Assembly: GCF_025151995.1 (NCBI RefSeq)
Contig: NZ_CP102290.1
Location: forward strand, 3,534,001-3,598,000
DNA: 64,000 nt
Reading direction: 5' to 3'
Origin: Ruminococcus gauvreauii
GTDB lineage: Bacteria > Bacillota > Clostridia > Lachnospirales > Lachnospiraceae
Part shown: positions 42,260 to 51,969 of the stretch, one piece after another
Layout: every line of letters begins with the position of its first letter
How positions within the stretch are numbered: the stretch's first letter is position 1
Made by a program: the position numbers and the translations under genes
The notes under the pieces: model-generated
What the model was told of the DNA's origin: nothing
The model's database searches: none
The model's input: only the letters and a program-made list of their open reading frames with translations

Positions 42260-43165
42260 ATGAACGAAAACTATAAATCCGGCTTTGCCGCAATCATCGG
42301 GCGGCCGAACGTCGGCAAATCGACGCTGATGAATCAGCTGATCGGACAGAAGATCGCCATCACGTCCAAGAAGCCGCAGACCACCCGCAACCGCATCCAG
42401 ACGGTCTACAGCTGCGAGCAGGGACAGATCGTGTTTCTGGACACGCCGGGGATCCATAAGGCGAAGAACAGACTGGGTGAATATATGGTCAATGTGGCAC
42501 AGCGCACGCTGAAGGAGGTGGATGTGATCCTCTGGCTCGTGGAGCCGTCCACGTTCATCGGGGCAGGGGAAAAGCATATCGCCGGGCAGCTGGAGGGTCT
42601 GAACCTTCCGGTGATCCTGGTGATCAATAAGGTGGACACGGTGCCGAAGGAAGAGGTGCTGCTGTTCATCGATGCTTACCGGAAGCTGTATGAATTTGAT
42701 GAGATCATACCGGCTTCCGCGCTGCGTGGACAGAACACGGATGATATTATCGACAGTATCTTTAAATATCTGCCGTATGGACCGCAGTATTTTGACGAGG
42801 ACGTGGTGACAGACCAGCCGATGCGCCAGATTGTGGCGGAAGTCATCCGCGAGAAGGCGCTGCATGCGCTGGATGAGGAGATACCGCACGGAATCGCAGT
42901 TTCCATCGATCTGATGAAAGAACGCAGAAAAGGGAATATCACGGACATTGAGGCGACGATCGTCTGCGAACGTGAATCGCACAAGGGGATCATCATCGGG
43001 AAGCAGGGGGCGATGCTCAAGAAGATCGGTACGAATGCACGGTACGAGATCGAGCAGATGCTCGAAGGGAAAGTCAACCTGAAGCTGTGGGTGAAAGTGA
43101 AAAAAGACTGGCGCGACAGCGATTTTCTGATGAAGAATTTCGGATACGATAAAAAAGAATTATAG
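42260..43165 (+). CDS. era: GTPase Era
   Basis: A 301-residue GTPase required for 16S rRNA maturation and 30S assembly. G1 is GRPNVGKST (14-22), G3 DTPGIH, G4 NKVD and G5 SALRG. The C-terminal KH domain has HKGIIIGKQGAMLKKIG. Order era-recO is widespread in Firmicutes. Confidence 0.97.
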   Translation: MNENYKSGFAAIIGRPNVGKSTLMNQLIGQKIAITSKKPQTTRNRIQTVYSCEQGQIVFLDTPGIHKAKNRLGEYMVNVAQRTLKEVDVILWLVEPSTFIGAGEKHIAGQLEGLNLPVILVINKVDTVPKEEVLLFIDAYRKLYEFDEIIPASALRGQNTDDIIDSIFKYLPYGPQYFDEDVVTDQPMRQIVAEVIREKALHALDEEIPHGIAVSIDLMKERRKGNITDIEATIVCERESHKGIIIGKQGAMLKKIGTNARYEIEQMLEGKVNLKLWVKVKKDWRDSDFLMKNFGYDKKEL

Positions 43166-43183
43166 AAAGAAGTATAAACAGAC

Positions 43184-43927
43184 ATGAGCGGACCGGTAAC
43201 TGTGAACGGCGTTGTCCTTCTGGCGGCGCCGGTGGGGGAATATGACAAGCGAGTTGTGCTGCTGACCAGGGAACGCGGAAAGATCACGGCATTTGCACGC
43301 GGGGCACGGAAAAGTACCAGTGCACTTCTGGCAGCAGCCAATCCATTTGTATTTGCCGCGTTCCGCGTATATGAGGGGCGCAGTGCATACAGCCTGGTTG
43401 CGGCTGAGGTTTCGCACCATTTCACGGAGCTGGCCAGGGAACAGCCGGGTGTGTACTACGGATTTTATTTTCTGGAATTTCTGGATTATTATGGCCGGGA
43501 GGGCGTAGACGCCTCCGATATGGTGAATCTGCTGTACGCCGCGCTGCGCGGCATTGAAAATCCGAAGATACCGAACCCGCTGGTTAGGCGGGTCTTTGAG
43601 CTGAAGCTGATGACTCTGAATGGCGAGTATCCGCAGGTCTTCGAGTGTGTCCGCTGCGGCAGGAAGGAAGAACTTGTGACATTCAGCCTGGGGAGGAGCG
43701 GCGTGCTCTGTACGGAGTGCTGCAGGGAAGACAAGGCAGGCGTACCGGTGAGCGCATCACTCCTGTACACGATGCAGTATGTGATCTCCTCGCCCATCGG
43801 GAAAATGTACAGTTTTACCGTGACGGATGAGGTCCTGCGGGAGTTCGAGCGGCTGATGGACCGGTATGTCGGCCTCTACACGGATAAAAAGTTTAAAAGT
43901 CTTGAAATACTGAAAATGATGTGTTGA
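43184..43927 (+). CDS. recO: DNA repair protein RecO
   Basis: A 247-residue recombination mediator: N-terminal OB fold (VLLAAPVGEYDKRVVLLTRERGKITAFARGAR), a helical middle, and a zinc finger CVRCGRKE...CTEC in the C-terminal half. It lies 18 bases after era, with only a weak ribosome site (AGAAAGAAG), so coupling to era translation is possible. Confidence 0.95.
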   Translation: MSGPVTVNGVVLLAAPVGEYDKRVVLLTRERGKITAFARGARKSTSALLAAANPFVFAAFRVYEGRSAYSLVAAEVSHHFTELAREQPGVYYGFYFLEFLDYYGREGVDASDMVNLLYAALRGIENPKIPNPLVRRVFELKLMTLNGEYPQVFECVRCGRKEELVTFSLGRSGVLCTECCREDKAGVPVSASLLYTMQYVISSPIGKMYSFTVTDEVLREFERLMDRYVGLYTDKKFKSLEILKMMC

Positions 43928-43990
43928 AAATATGGGCACCAGAGGTTATAATTGAAACTTGAAGTAAAACTGGCACAGGAGGCAGAAACG

Positions 43991-44599
43991 TTGAAAAAAT
44001 ACATAGTGCTTTTGGCCGGTGTACTGTTCATATTGCTCACTGGCTGCGGAGCTGCGGCAGACAACAGCACGGTCGCGATCGACAAAAAGGGAAGAGTGAC
44101 GTCTGTGATCGTGGACAGCTTTGACAAGACTTATTACGATGCAGAGAAGCTGGAAAGCGCGGTGGAAAAAGCCGCCGCCGCTTACAACAAAGGGCAGGAT
44201 GCAAAGAAGGTGTCCATGAAACAGTGCAGGTATGACAAAAAGCAGCAGGAGATCCGTCTGGAGATGGAGTACGCTTCCTGCGGCGACTATGAGGCATTCA
44301 ACCAGGTGACACTGTTTGACGGGACGATGGCGCAGGCCGGGGAGACATATGATTTTGAGGGTACGTTCCTGGATGCGGGAGGAAACGAGGTCGCTGCAGT
44401 CAGCGCCCGGTACCCCGATGCGCGTGTGACCGTGACAAATGAGCCTGTGGATGTGGTGACACGCGGGAAGATTCTGTGCGTCAGTGAGAATGTAAAGATT
44501 CTGGGTGAGAAAAAAGCCCGGGTTGAAGCTGGGGAAAACCAGGATAATGAAAATGCACAGACCAGTATAGCGGGCTATGCTTATATCATCTATCAATGA
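43991..44599 (+). CDS. Hypothetical lipoprotein
   Basis: A 202-residue protein starting at TTG (43991), behind AGGAGG with eight bases spacing; a longer frame from 43952 would bury the signal peptide. The mature protein follows lipobox LLTGC (MKKYIVLLAGVLFILLTGCG). The soluble part (SVIVDSFDKTYYDAEKLESAV, MEYASCGDYEAFN, TLFDGTMAQAGETYDF) resembles a family found next to recO/glyS in Lachnospiraceae, with no known function. Confidence 0.75.
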   Translation: MKKYIVLLAGVLFILLTGCGAAADNSTVAIDKKGRVTSVIVDSFDKTYYDAEKLESAVEKAAAAYNKGQDAKKVSMKQCRYDKKQQEIRLEMEYASCGDYEAFNQVTLFDGTMAQAGETYDFEGTFLDAGGNEVAAVSARYPDARVTVTNEPVDVVTRGKILCVSENVKILGEKKARVEAGENQDNENAQTSIAGYAYIIYQ

Positions 44600-44606
44600 A
44601 TAGATA

Positions 44607-44677
44607 CCAGGGTCAAAAGGTCGTGCGTTTCATGCTTGCATGAAAAAGCATGACTTTGGGACCCGCAAAACATGATG
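44607..44677. mobile_element. Partial copy of the MITE-like element (inverted relative to 37126-37328)
   Basis: CCAGGGTCAAAAGGTC, TTCATGCTTGCATGA and TTGGGACCCGC with AAACATGA occur in the same order as on the reverse complement of 37245-37328, with the stretches between them diverged. Only this end remains, and it lies between the lipoprotein stop and the glyQS ribosome site. The outer left inverted repeat of the full element is missing. Confidence 0.7.
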
Positions 44678-44698
44678 AATATAAAGAGGAGAAATGTG

Positions 44699-46093
44699 AT
44701 GGAAAAAACAATGGACAAAATCGTTGCTCTGGCAAAGTCGAGAGGATTCGTCTATCCGGGATCCGAGATCTATGGAGGACTTGCCAATACCTGGGATTAT
44801 GGAAATCTCGGTGTGGAACTGAAAAACAATGTGAAGCGGGCGTGGTGGAAAAAATTCATCATGGAAAACCCATACAATGTCGGTGTTGACTGTGCGATCC
44901 TGATGAATCCGCAGACATGGGTGGCATCAGGACATCTGGGCGGATTCTCTGATCCGCTGATGGACTGCCGTGAATGCCACGAGCGTTTCCGTGCAGACCA
45001 GATCATCGAGAACTTCAGCGCCGAACACGGAATCGAGCTGAAGACTTCCGTTGACGCGTGGTCACAGGAGGAGATGCGCACATTCATCGACGAGCACCAG
45101 ATTCCATGCCCGACATGCGGCAAGCACAATTTCACAGACATCCGCCAGTTCAACCTGATGTTCAAGACGTTTCAGGGTGTGACGGAGGATGCCAAGAATA
45201 CCGTTTATCTGAGACCCGAGACGGCGCAGGGCATCTTTGTAAACTTTAAAAATGTACAGCGCACCTCGAGAAAGAAGATTCCGTTCGGAATCGGCCAGAT
45301 CGGAAAATCCTTCCGAAATGAGATCACACCGGGCAACTTTACCTTCCGTACCCGCGAGTTTGAACAGATGGAGCTGGAATTCTTCTGCGAGCCGGATACC
45401 GATCTGGAATGGTTCGCCTACTGGAAACAGTTCTGCCTCGACTGGCTGAAAGAGCTGGGGCTGAAAGAAGAGGAGATCCGCGTCAGAGACCATGACAAGG
45501 AAGAGCTCAGCTTCTACAGCAAGGCGACGACGGACGTGGAGTTTATGTTCCCGTTCGGCTGGGGCGAACTGTGGGGAATCGCAGACCGTACCGACTATGA
45601 CCTGACACAGCATCAGAACACGTCCGGACAGGATATGACGTACTTTGATGATGAGAAGAAGATCAAATACGTCCCGTACGTGATCGAGCCGTCGCTCGGC
45701 GCGGACCGCATGGTACTGGCCTTCCTCTGCAGCGCGTACGATGAGGAAGTTCTGGATGCTGAGAAAAACGACGTGCGCACGGTGCTTCATTTCCACCCGG
45801 CGCTGGCGCCTGTGAAGATCGGTGTGCTCCCGCTGTCCAAAAAGTTAAATGACGGCGCACTGAAGGTATTTGAGATGCTGTCGAGAGAATATAACTGTGA
45901 ATTCGATGACCGCGGAAATATCGGAAAACGCTACCGCCGCCAGGATGAGATCGGAACTCCGTTCTGCGTGACGTACGATTTCGACTCCGAAGAAGACGGA
46001 GCGGTAACCGTCCGTGACCGTGATACGATGGAGCAGGAACGCGTGAAGATCGAGGATCTGGAACGCTACATGGCGGAGAAGTTCCGTTTTTAA
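44699..46093 (+). CDS. glyQS: Glycyl-tRNA synthetase (homodimeric type)
   Basis: A 464-residue class II synthetase of the alpha2 type. It has the N-terminal GFVYPGSEIYGGLANTWDYG, the zinc-like cysteine set (CRECHERF...CPTCGK), motif 2 GKSFRNEITP and the catalytic segment REFEQMELEFFC. The C-terminal anticodon domain begins near APVKIGVLPLS. AGAGGAG before the ATG at 44699 overrides an in-frame ATG at 44672, which lies in the repeat. The 44607-44677 repeat directly abuts its translation start region. Confidence 0.96.
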   Translation: MEKTMDKIVALAKSRGFVYPGSEIYGGLANTWDYGNLGVELKNNVKRAWWKKFIMENPYNVGVDCAILMNPQTWVASGHLGGFSDPLMDCRECHERFRADQIIENFSAEHGIELKTSVDAWSQEEMRTFIDEHQIPCPTCGKHNFTDIRQFNLMFKTFQGVTEDAKNTVYLRPETAQGIFVNFKNVQRTSRKKIPFGIGQIGKSFRNEITPGNFTFRTREFEQMELEFFCEPDTDLEWFAYWKQFCLDWLKELGLKEEEIRVRDHDKEELSFYSKATTDVEFMFPFGWGELWGIADRTDYDLTQHQNTSGQDMTYFDDEKKIKYVPYVIEPSLGADRMVLAFLCSAYDEEVLDAEKNDVRTVLHFHPALAPVKIGVLPLSKKLNDGALKVFEMLSREYNCEFDDRGNIGKRYRRQDEIGTPFCVTYDFDSEEDGAVTVRDRDTMEQERVKIEDLERYMAEKFRF

Positions 46094-46124
46094 TACTGCC
46101 TTTTCGCGAAATGCCGAAAAACAG

Positions 46125-46153
46125 TTGTCGAAGGCGAATGTTTTTGCTATAAT
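46125..46153 (+). promoter_or_regulatory. Promoter of the phosphofructokinase gene
   Basis: TTGTCG (46125-46130), a 17-base spacer and TATAAT (46148-46153). Confidence 0.7.
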
Positions 46154-46191
46154 CGAAAATAGATGATTTTAACAATTAGGAGGAAATTATT

Positions 46192-47442
46192 ATGGCACAG
46201 AGAAATATCGTTGTAGGTCAGTCCGGCGGACCGACTGCTGTTATCAATTCCAGTCTTGCAGGTGTAGTTGCAGCTGCCAAAGATCTTGGCTATGACAAAA
46301 TCTATGGTATGCATCACGGAATCCAGGGGTTCCTGAACGAAGATCTGGTTGATATCTCTGAATATGTAAAAGATAAAAATGACATTGAACTTTTGAAGAG
46401 AACACCTTCCGCATTCCTCGGATCCTGCCGTTTCAAACTTCCGAAGATCGAAGGAAACGAAGAGATCTATGACAAGATCTTCGAGATCATGGAAAAGAAC
46501 GAGATTGAATGTCTGTTTTACATTGGCGGAAATGATTCCATGGATACGATCAAGATGCTGTCCGACTATGCGGAATTGAAAGGCAAAAAACAGAGATTCA
46601 TGGGTGTTCCGAAGACGATCGACAACGATCTGCCGATCACTGACCATACACCGGGATACGGTTCCGCGGCAAAATATATCGCTGCGTCCTTAAAAGAAGT
46701 GATCCGTGACAACTCCAGCTTCGGTATCGAAAAACCAACCGTAGTTGTAGTTGAGATCATGGGACGCCATGCAGGATGGCTGACAGCAGCCGCTGCTCTT
46801 TCAAGAGGAGAGGACTGTGAAGGACCTGATATGATCTACCTTCCGGAAGCAGATTTTGACATGGACGATTTCATGGCAAGAGTGAAAAAACTCTCCGAAG
46901 AGAAGAGTTCTGTTGTGATCGCTGTATCCGAGGGTATCAAGCTGGCTGACGGACGTTTCGTATGCGAACTCGGTTCCGCTTCCGACTACGTGGATGCGTT
47001 TGGTCACAAACAGCTGTCCGGATGTGCAGTCGTGCTGACCAATAAGATTCAGTCCGAACTGGGCCTGAAATCCCGTGCGATCGAGTACTCCACACTGCAG
47101 AGAGCGGCTACTCATCTGGCTTCCCTGACAGACATCAACGAAGCATTCACCGTTGGATACCTGGCATGTAAGGCGGCTGATGAAGGCAAGACAGGCATGA
47201 TGGTGACGATCGAAGTCGTAAACCGTGACCCGTATGAGGTTGCTTATAACATCTACGACATTCATGCGATCGCAAACGTGGAGAGACCGGTACCGGCTGA
47301 GTGGATTGTGAACAACGGCACGGATGTGAGCGAAGAATACGTGAAATATGCACGTCCTCTGATCATGGGCGAACTGACACCGATGATGGTGGAAGGTCTT
47401 CCGAGACACCTTGTGTTAAACAAATCTACTTACAGAAAATAA
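46192..47442 (+). CDS. 6-phosphofructokinase, probably pyrophosphate-dependent
   Basis: A 416-residue phosphofructokinase. Nucleotide/phosphate-site motifs are GGPTAVINSSL at the N terminus, GGNDSMDT (112-119) and PKTIDND (140-146), with the substrate site EIMGRHAGWL. In ATP enzymes the second motif is GGDGS; an acidic residue in place of the glycine, as here (N-D-S), is the accepted marker of PPi use. It would phosphorylate fructose-6-phosphate reversibly. A PPi-linked glycolysis fits the nearby pyruvate phosphate dikinase. Codon use suggests high expression. Confidence 0.9.
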   Translation: MAQRNIVVGQSGGPTAVINSSLAGVVAAAKDLGYDKIYGMHHGIQGFLNEDLVDISEYVKDKNDIELLKRTPSAFLGSCRFKLPKIEGNEEIYDKIFEIMEKNEIECLFYIGGNDSMDTIKMLSDYAELKGKKQRFMGVPKTIDNDLPITDHTPGYGSAAKYIAASLKEVIRDNSSFGIEKPTVVVVEIMGRHAGWLTAAAALSRGEDCEGPDMIYLPEADFDMDDFMARVKKLSEEKSSVVIAVSEGIKLADGRFVCELGSASDYVDAFGHKQLSGCAVVLTNKIQSELGLKSRAIEYSTLQRAATHLASLTDINEAFTVGYLACKAADEGKTGMMVTIEVVNRDPYEVAYNIYDIHAIANVERPVPAEWIVNNGTDVSEEYVKYARPLIMGELTPMMVEGLPRHLVLNKSTYRK

Positions 47443-47494
47443 TGTTGTTTCAGATGCCTGTGCATCATAAAAACGCATAAGACTCGTTATACCG

Positions 47495-47532
47495 ACGCTT
47501 TTCGGCAGATATTGCCGGAAAGCGTTTTTTTT
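47495..47532 (+). terminator. Terminator of the phosphofructokinase gene
   Basis: ACGCTTTTCGGCA (47495-47507) pairs with TGCCGGAAAGCGT (47513-47525), one G-U, followed by a T8 tract. Confidence 0.93.
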
Positions 47533-47580
47533 CTGCATGGGAAAAATTGTGTATATTGCACAAATAATCCAAAAATATTC

Positions 47581-47608
47581 TTGACTCGAGTGGCATATAT
47601 GTTAAGAT
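47581..47608 (+). promoter_or_regulatory. Promoter of ppdK
   Basis: TTGACT (47581-47586), a 16-base spacer and TAAGAT (47603-47608), 43 bases before the ATG. Confidence 0.6.
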
Positions 47609-47651
47609 TAGAATATGAAATACCACCAAAAAGGTAGTAGGAGGTAATACG

Positions 47652-50276
47652 ATGGCAAAATGGGTTTATATGTTCAGGGAGGGAAATGCGGATATGAGGA
47701 ACCTGCTGGGCGGCAAGGGTGCCAACCTGGCGGAGATGACGAACCTCGGCCTTCCCATCCCGCAGGGGTTCACGGTGACGACGGAAGCGTGCACCAACTA
47801 CTATGAGAACGGGGAGCAGGTCTCGGACGAGATCCGGCAGCAGATCTTTGCGGCGCTCGGAAAGCTGGAACAGCTCCAGGGGAAGACCTTCGGCGACGTC
47901 GGCGACCCGCTGCTGGTGTCGGTGCGCTCCGGCGCGCGCGCATCCATGCCGGGCATGATGGACACGATCCTGAACCTGGGACTGAATGATGAGGCGGTGG
48001 AAGGATTCGCCAGGAAGACGGGCAACCCCCGTTTTGCCTACGATTCCTACCGCCGGTTCATCCAGATGTATTCAGACGTGGTGATGGAGGTGCCGAAATC
48101 CTTCTTCGAGAAGATCATCGACGAGGTCAAGGAGGAAAAAGGCGTCCATTACGATACGGAACTGACGGTGGAGGACCTGAAGGTGCTGGTCGGCAGGTTC
48201 AAGGCGGTCTACAAAGAGGCGATGGGCGGGGAAGAGTTCCCGCAGGAGCCGCGCGAGCAGCTGATGGGCGCGGTGCAGGCGGTGTTCCGCTCCTGGGACA
48301 ACCCGCGTGCGATCGTGTACCGCCGGATGAACGACATCCCGGGGGACTGGGGGACCGCGGTGAACGTGCAGGCGATGGTGTTCGGAAACATGGGCGACAC
48401 CTCCGGCACGGGCGTGGCGTTTACGCGGAACCCGTCGACGGGGGAAAAAGGCATCTACGGGGAATACCTGATCAACGCACAGGGAGAGGACGTGGTGGCC
48501 GGGGTGCGCACGCCGCAGCCGATCACGAAACTGGAAGAAGACATGCCGGAGTGCTATGCCGAGTTTATGGAGCTTGCGATGAAGCTGGAGGAGCACTACC
48601 GTGACATGCAGGATATGGAGTTCACGATCCAGGAAGGGAAGCTGTACTTCCTGCAGACGAGGAACGGGAAGCGGACCGCGCCGGCGGCGCTGCGGATCGC
48701 CTGCGAGCTGGTGGACGAAGGGAAGATCACGGAGGAGGAAGCGGTGCTGCGCATCGAGGCGAAGTCCCTCGACCAGCTGCTGCACCCGACATTTGACGCG
48801 GGGGCGCTGAAAGCCGGGAAGGTGATCGGAAGCGCGCTGCCGGCATCCCCGGGTGCGGCCGCGGGGAAAGTATATTTCACTGCGGATGAGGCGAAGCTGG
48901 CGCATGAGCGCGGCGAGCGCGTGGTCCTGGTGCGCCTGGAGACATCCCCGGAAGACATCGAGGGGATGCACGCGGCGGAAGGCATCCTGACGGCACGCGG
49001 CGGCATGACCTCCCACGCGGCGGTGGTTGCAAGGGGCATGGGCACCTGCTGTGTCTCCGGCTGCGGGGAGATCAAGATGAATGAAGACGAGCGGTACTTC
49101 GAGCTGGGCGGCGAGACGGTAAAAGAAGGCGATTACATTTCCCTGGACGGGACGACCGGCAGGATCTACCTGGGCGATATCCGGACGAAGGAGGCCGAGA
49201 TCGGCGGGAACTTCCAGCGGATCATGGACTGGGCGGACAAATACCGCCGGATGCAGGTGCGCACGAACGCGGACACCCCGGCGGATACGAAAAAAGCCGT
49301 GGAGCTGGGCGCGGAGGGGATCGGCCTGTGCCGGACGGAGCATATGTTCTTCGAGCCGGAGCGGATCCCGAAGATCCGCAAGATGATCCTGTCCGACACC
49401 CCGGAGGCGAGGGAAGCGGCGCTCTCGGAGCTGATCCCGTTCCAGAAAGGCGACTTCAAGGCGATGTACGAGGCGCTGGAGGGCCGCCCGATGACGGTGC
49501 GCTACCTGGACCCGCCGCTGCATGAGTTTGTGCCGACATCGCCGGAGGACATCGAGGCCCTGGCGGCAGAAATGGGCCTGAGTGCAGATGAGGTGCGTGA
49601 GAAATGCGACGACCTGCACGAGTTCAACCCGATGATGGGGCACCGCGGCTGCCGCCTGCCGGTGACATACCCGGAGATCGCACGGATGCAGACCCGCGCG
49701 GTGATGGAGGCTGCCATCGAGGTGAAGGCGGAACAGGGCTATGACATCGTGCCGGAGATCATGATCCCGCTGGTGGGTGAGAAGAAAGAGCTGAAGTTCG
49801 TCAAGGACATCGTGGTGGAGACGGCGGAGAAAGTAAAGGAGGAGAAGGGCTCGGACATCGCGTACCATATCGGGACGATGATCGAGATCCCGCGTGCGGC
49901 GCTGCTGGCGGACGAGATCGCGGAGGAAGCGGAGTTCTTCTCGTTCGGCACGAACGACCTGACGCAGATGACGTTCGGGTTCTCGCGGGATGACGCCGGG
50001 AAGTTCCTGGACGCCTACTATAAGGCGAAGATCTACGAGTCTGACCCGTTCGCCCGCCTGGACTTAAACGGGGTGGGCCAGCTGGTGGAGATGGCGGCTG
50101 AGAAGGGGCGGAAGATGCGCCCGGGCATCAAGCTTGGCATCTGCGGGGAACACGGCGGGGACCCGAGCTCGGTGGAGTTCTGCCAGAAGGTAGGGCTGGA
50201 CTACGTGTCCTGCAGCCCGTACCGTGTGCCGATCGCACGGCTTGCGGCAGCGCAGGCTGCGATCAAACAGAGGTAG
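47652..50276 (+). CDS. ppdK: Pyruvate, phosphate dikinase
   Basis: An 874-residue enzyme interconverting pyruvate, ATP and Pi with phosphoenolpyruvate, AMP and PPi. Domains: N-terminal ATP-grasp (GGKGANLAEMTNLGLPIPQGF), the phosphohistidine swivel (GGMTSHAAVVARGMG, with His in TSHA) and the C-terminal PEP/pyruvate barrel (GLCRTEHMF, GTNDLTQMTFGFSRDD, GICGEHGGDP). It pairs functionally with the PPi-phosphofructokinase upstream. The gene is much richer in G and C at third codon positions than its neighbours, from about 47700 to the end. TAGGAGGT precedes the ATG. Confidence 0.97.
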   Translation: MAKWVYMFREGNADMRNLLGGKGANLAEMTNLGLPIPQGFTVTTEACTNYYENGEQVSDEIRQQIFAALGKLEQLQGKTFGDVGDPLLVSVRSGARASMPGMMDTILNLGLNDEAVEGFARKTGNPRFAYDSYRRFIQMYSDVVMEVPKSFFEKIIDEVKEEKGVHYDTELTVEDLKVLVGRFKAVYKEAMGGEEFPQEPREQLMGAVQAVFRSWDNPRAIVYRRMNDIPGDWGTAVNVQAMVFGNMGDTSGTGVAFTRNPSTGEKGIYGEYLINAQGEDVVAGVRTPQPITKLEEDMPECYAEFMELAMKLEEHYRDMQDMEFTIQEGKLYFLQTRNGKRTAPAALRIACELVDEGKITEEEAVLRIEAKSLDQLLHPTFDAGALKAGKVIGSALPASPGAAAGKVYFTADEAKLAHERGERVVLVRLETSPEDIEGMHAAEGILTARGGMTSHAAVVARGMGTCCVSGCGEIKMNEDERYFELGGETVKEGDYISLDGTTGRIYLGDIRTKEAEIGGNFQRIMDWADKYRRMQVRTNADTPADTKKAVELGAEGIGLCRTEHMFFEPERIPKIRKMILSDTPEAREAALSELIPFQKGDFKAMYEALEGRPMTVRYLDPPLHEFVPTSPEDIEALAAEMGLSADEVREKCDDLHEFNPMMGHRGCRLPVTYPEIARMQTRAVMEAAIEVKAEQGYDIVPEIMIPLVGEKKELKFVKDIVVETAEKVKEEKGSDIAYHIGTMIEIPRAALLADEIAEEAEFFSFGTNDLTQMTFGFSRDDAGKFLDAYYKAKIYESDPFARLDLNGVGQLVEMAAEKGRKMRPGIKLGICGEHGGDPSSVEFCQKVGLDYVSCSPYRVPIARLAAAQAAIKQR

Positions 50277-50488
50277 CCGAACCTTTGTGTGATTTTGAAG
50301 CAAACAGAGCAGATTGAGTAAATAAGAGACAGACCTTGAGTCATTAGAAATATCTTTTGGCTTGAGGTCTTTCCTGCACTTTTGTATAGGAATGCTGCCC
50401 TAAAGAAACTGCATGACAACCATAATAATTGATGATATAATATATTCATAAAATAGTAATTATACTTTTTAGAAGGCGGTGAGATGAT

Positions 50489-50761
50489 ATGAAAAATTAT
50501 TATAGCACGATTGACAATATTGTACTTACATTTTCAGATGTAGAAGAAGATAAAAATGGATTTGACTCTATCACATTTCGCTTTGAACGTACTAATGATA
50601 ATGGCTTTGACTTTGCTGAGGGGGTTTTGCCGGAAAACCAGATTTATAAAACTTATGGATTTTCCGAAGATGAGCTGATGCAGATGCAGGAATATTTAAA
50701 AAATAACAGCTTCCTTATTTGGGAGATTGCAAGCGAAAAAGGAGACAAGCAAAGTGCCTAA
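50489..50761 (+). CDS. Hypothetical protein, 90 residues
   Basis: A small, acidic, soluble-looking protein (MKNYYSTIDNIVLTFSD...). It has alternating strand-like and charged segments and a C-terminal helix (SEDELMQMQEYLKNNSF). No family recognised. AGAAGGCGGTGAG precedes the ATG and a TATAAT lies near 50436. The base composition is clearly more AT-rich than ppdK just upstream, so it probably belongs to an accessory segment running to about 54.9 kb. Confidence 0.65.
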   Translation: MKNYYSTIDNIVLTFSDVEEDKNGFDSITFRFERTNDNGFDFAEGVLPENQIYKTYGFSEDELMQMQEYLKNNSFLIWEIASEKGDKQSA

Positions 50762-51054
50762 AGCGTTACTTGATTTTTTGGGGTATACATTTTATTTTTA
50801 ATATCAGATATTGCAGGATGGCATAGAGTATTCGAATAATTGCCATGAGGTGGGAACGAGAGAACAACGGTCTGCTAAGACACAGTGGGTCACCTCAAAA
50901 AAGCAGGGGTTTTATAACAGAACAATTAGGTCAAGAGAGGCATTGGCGTGAAGCTGATGCCGCTTTTTCTATTGGTTAAAATATTTATAAGTTTGGCATG
51001 TTTAAAATTGTTTGTTCATATGGTGTCATTCATAAAAATGAGAGGAGACAGAAC
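50762..51054. other. Intergenic stretch without a supported gene
   Basis: AT-rich DNA. Two weak inverted repeats are visible: GAGGTG (near 50849) with CACCTC (near 50891), and GGCAT (50939-50943) with ATGCC (50957-50961) before a T5 run, which may be a weak terminator. No reading frame with a ribosome site was found. Confidence 0.5.
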
Positions 51055-51930
51055 ATGCATTACGTGAAAGCAAAAGGAATCCTGTCGGCAAAAAATGGAA
51101 TGAACCTCTACCGCGGCTGTACCCACGGGTGCGTTTACTGTGATTCCAGAAGTAAATGCTACCATATGGAACACGAGTTTGAGGATATTGAGATTAAGGA
51201 AAACGCCGTTGAACTGCTGGAGGCTGCCCTGAGACATAAAAGAAAGAAATGTATGATCGGCACGGGGTCCATGACAGACCCCTATATTCCGCTGGAGATG
51301 GAACTTGGAAATGTCAGAAAGGCGATGTCGCTGATCTATGAGTACGGCCATGGACTTACGGTGATCACAAAGTCCAGCCGTATTCTGAGGGACATCGATC
51401 TGCTGAAGAAAATAAATGACACCACCAAATGCGTGGTCCAGATGACGATGACGACCTGTGACGAAGAGCTGTGCCGGAAGATCGAGCCCAATGTGAGTAC
51501 GACACGGGAGCGTTTTGAAGTCCTGAAGGAGCTGAGGGATGCCGGGATACCTGCGGTTGTGTGGCTCAGTCCCATCCTGCCGTTTATCAACGATACGGAG
51601 GAAAATATTCTGGGGATCTTAGATTACTGTGCCAGGGCAGAGGTATACGGCGTCATTTGCTTCGGCATGGGGCTGACGCTGCGCGATGGAAACAGAGAAT
51701 ATTTCTACAGACAACTGGATAAGAGCTTCCCGGGGATGAAGGAAAGATATATTCAGAAATACGGCGGCCGGTATATGGCCGAGAGCCCGGACAGCCGGAA
51801 GCTGATGGCCCTGTATCACGAGACATGCCGGCAGAATGGTATGCTTCATGACAATGATCAGATCTTTACATATCTGAACACCTTTGAGGAAAAACATTCG
51901 GGGATACAGCTGTCGATATTTGACCTGTAA
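51055..51930 (+). CDS. SPL-like radical SAM protein
   Basis: A 291-residue radical SAM enzyme with the cluster motif CTHGCVYC near residues 20-27 and the flanking NLYRGC typical of the spore-photoproduct-lyase-like / Rv2578c group. AGAGGAG lies seven bases before the ATG at 51055; the in-frame start at 50998 lacks one. The reaction is unknown; members of this group are often orphan genes. It is followed by the promoter-palindrome-terminator unit at 51970. Confidence 0.85.
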   Translation: MHYVKAKGILSAKNGMNLYRGCTHGCVYCDSRSKCYHMEHEFEDIEIKENAVELLEAALRHKRKKCMIGTGSMTDPYIPLEMELGNVRKAMSLIYEYGHGLTVITKSSRILRDIDLLKKINDTTKCVVQMTMTTCDEELCRKIEPNVSTTRERFEVLKELRDAGIPAVVWLSPILPFINDTEENILGILDYCARAEVYGVICFGMGLTLRDGNREYFYRQLDKSFPGMKERYIQKYGGRYMAESPDSRKLMALYHETCRQNGMLHDNDQIFTYLNTFEEKHSGIQLSIFDL

Positions 51931-51969
51931 AAGGTCTTTCTTCCTATTATAATAGGAAAGAATAACAAT

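Noticed and set aside
48072..49868. 598-codon open frame on the minus strand inside ppdK
   Set aside because: It is an antisense shadow of a very GC-rich gene; composition is skewed to Arg, His and Leu, there is no ribosome site and ppdK on the other strand is unmistakable.
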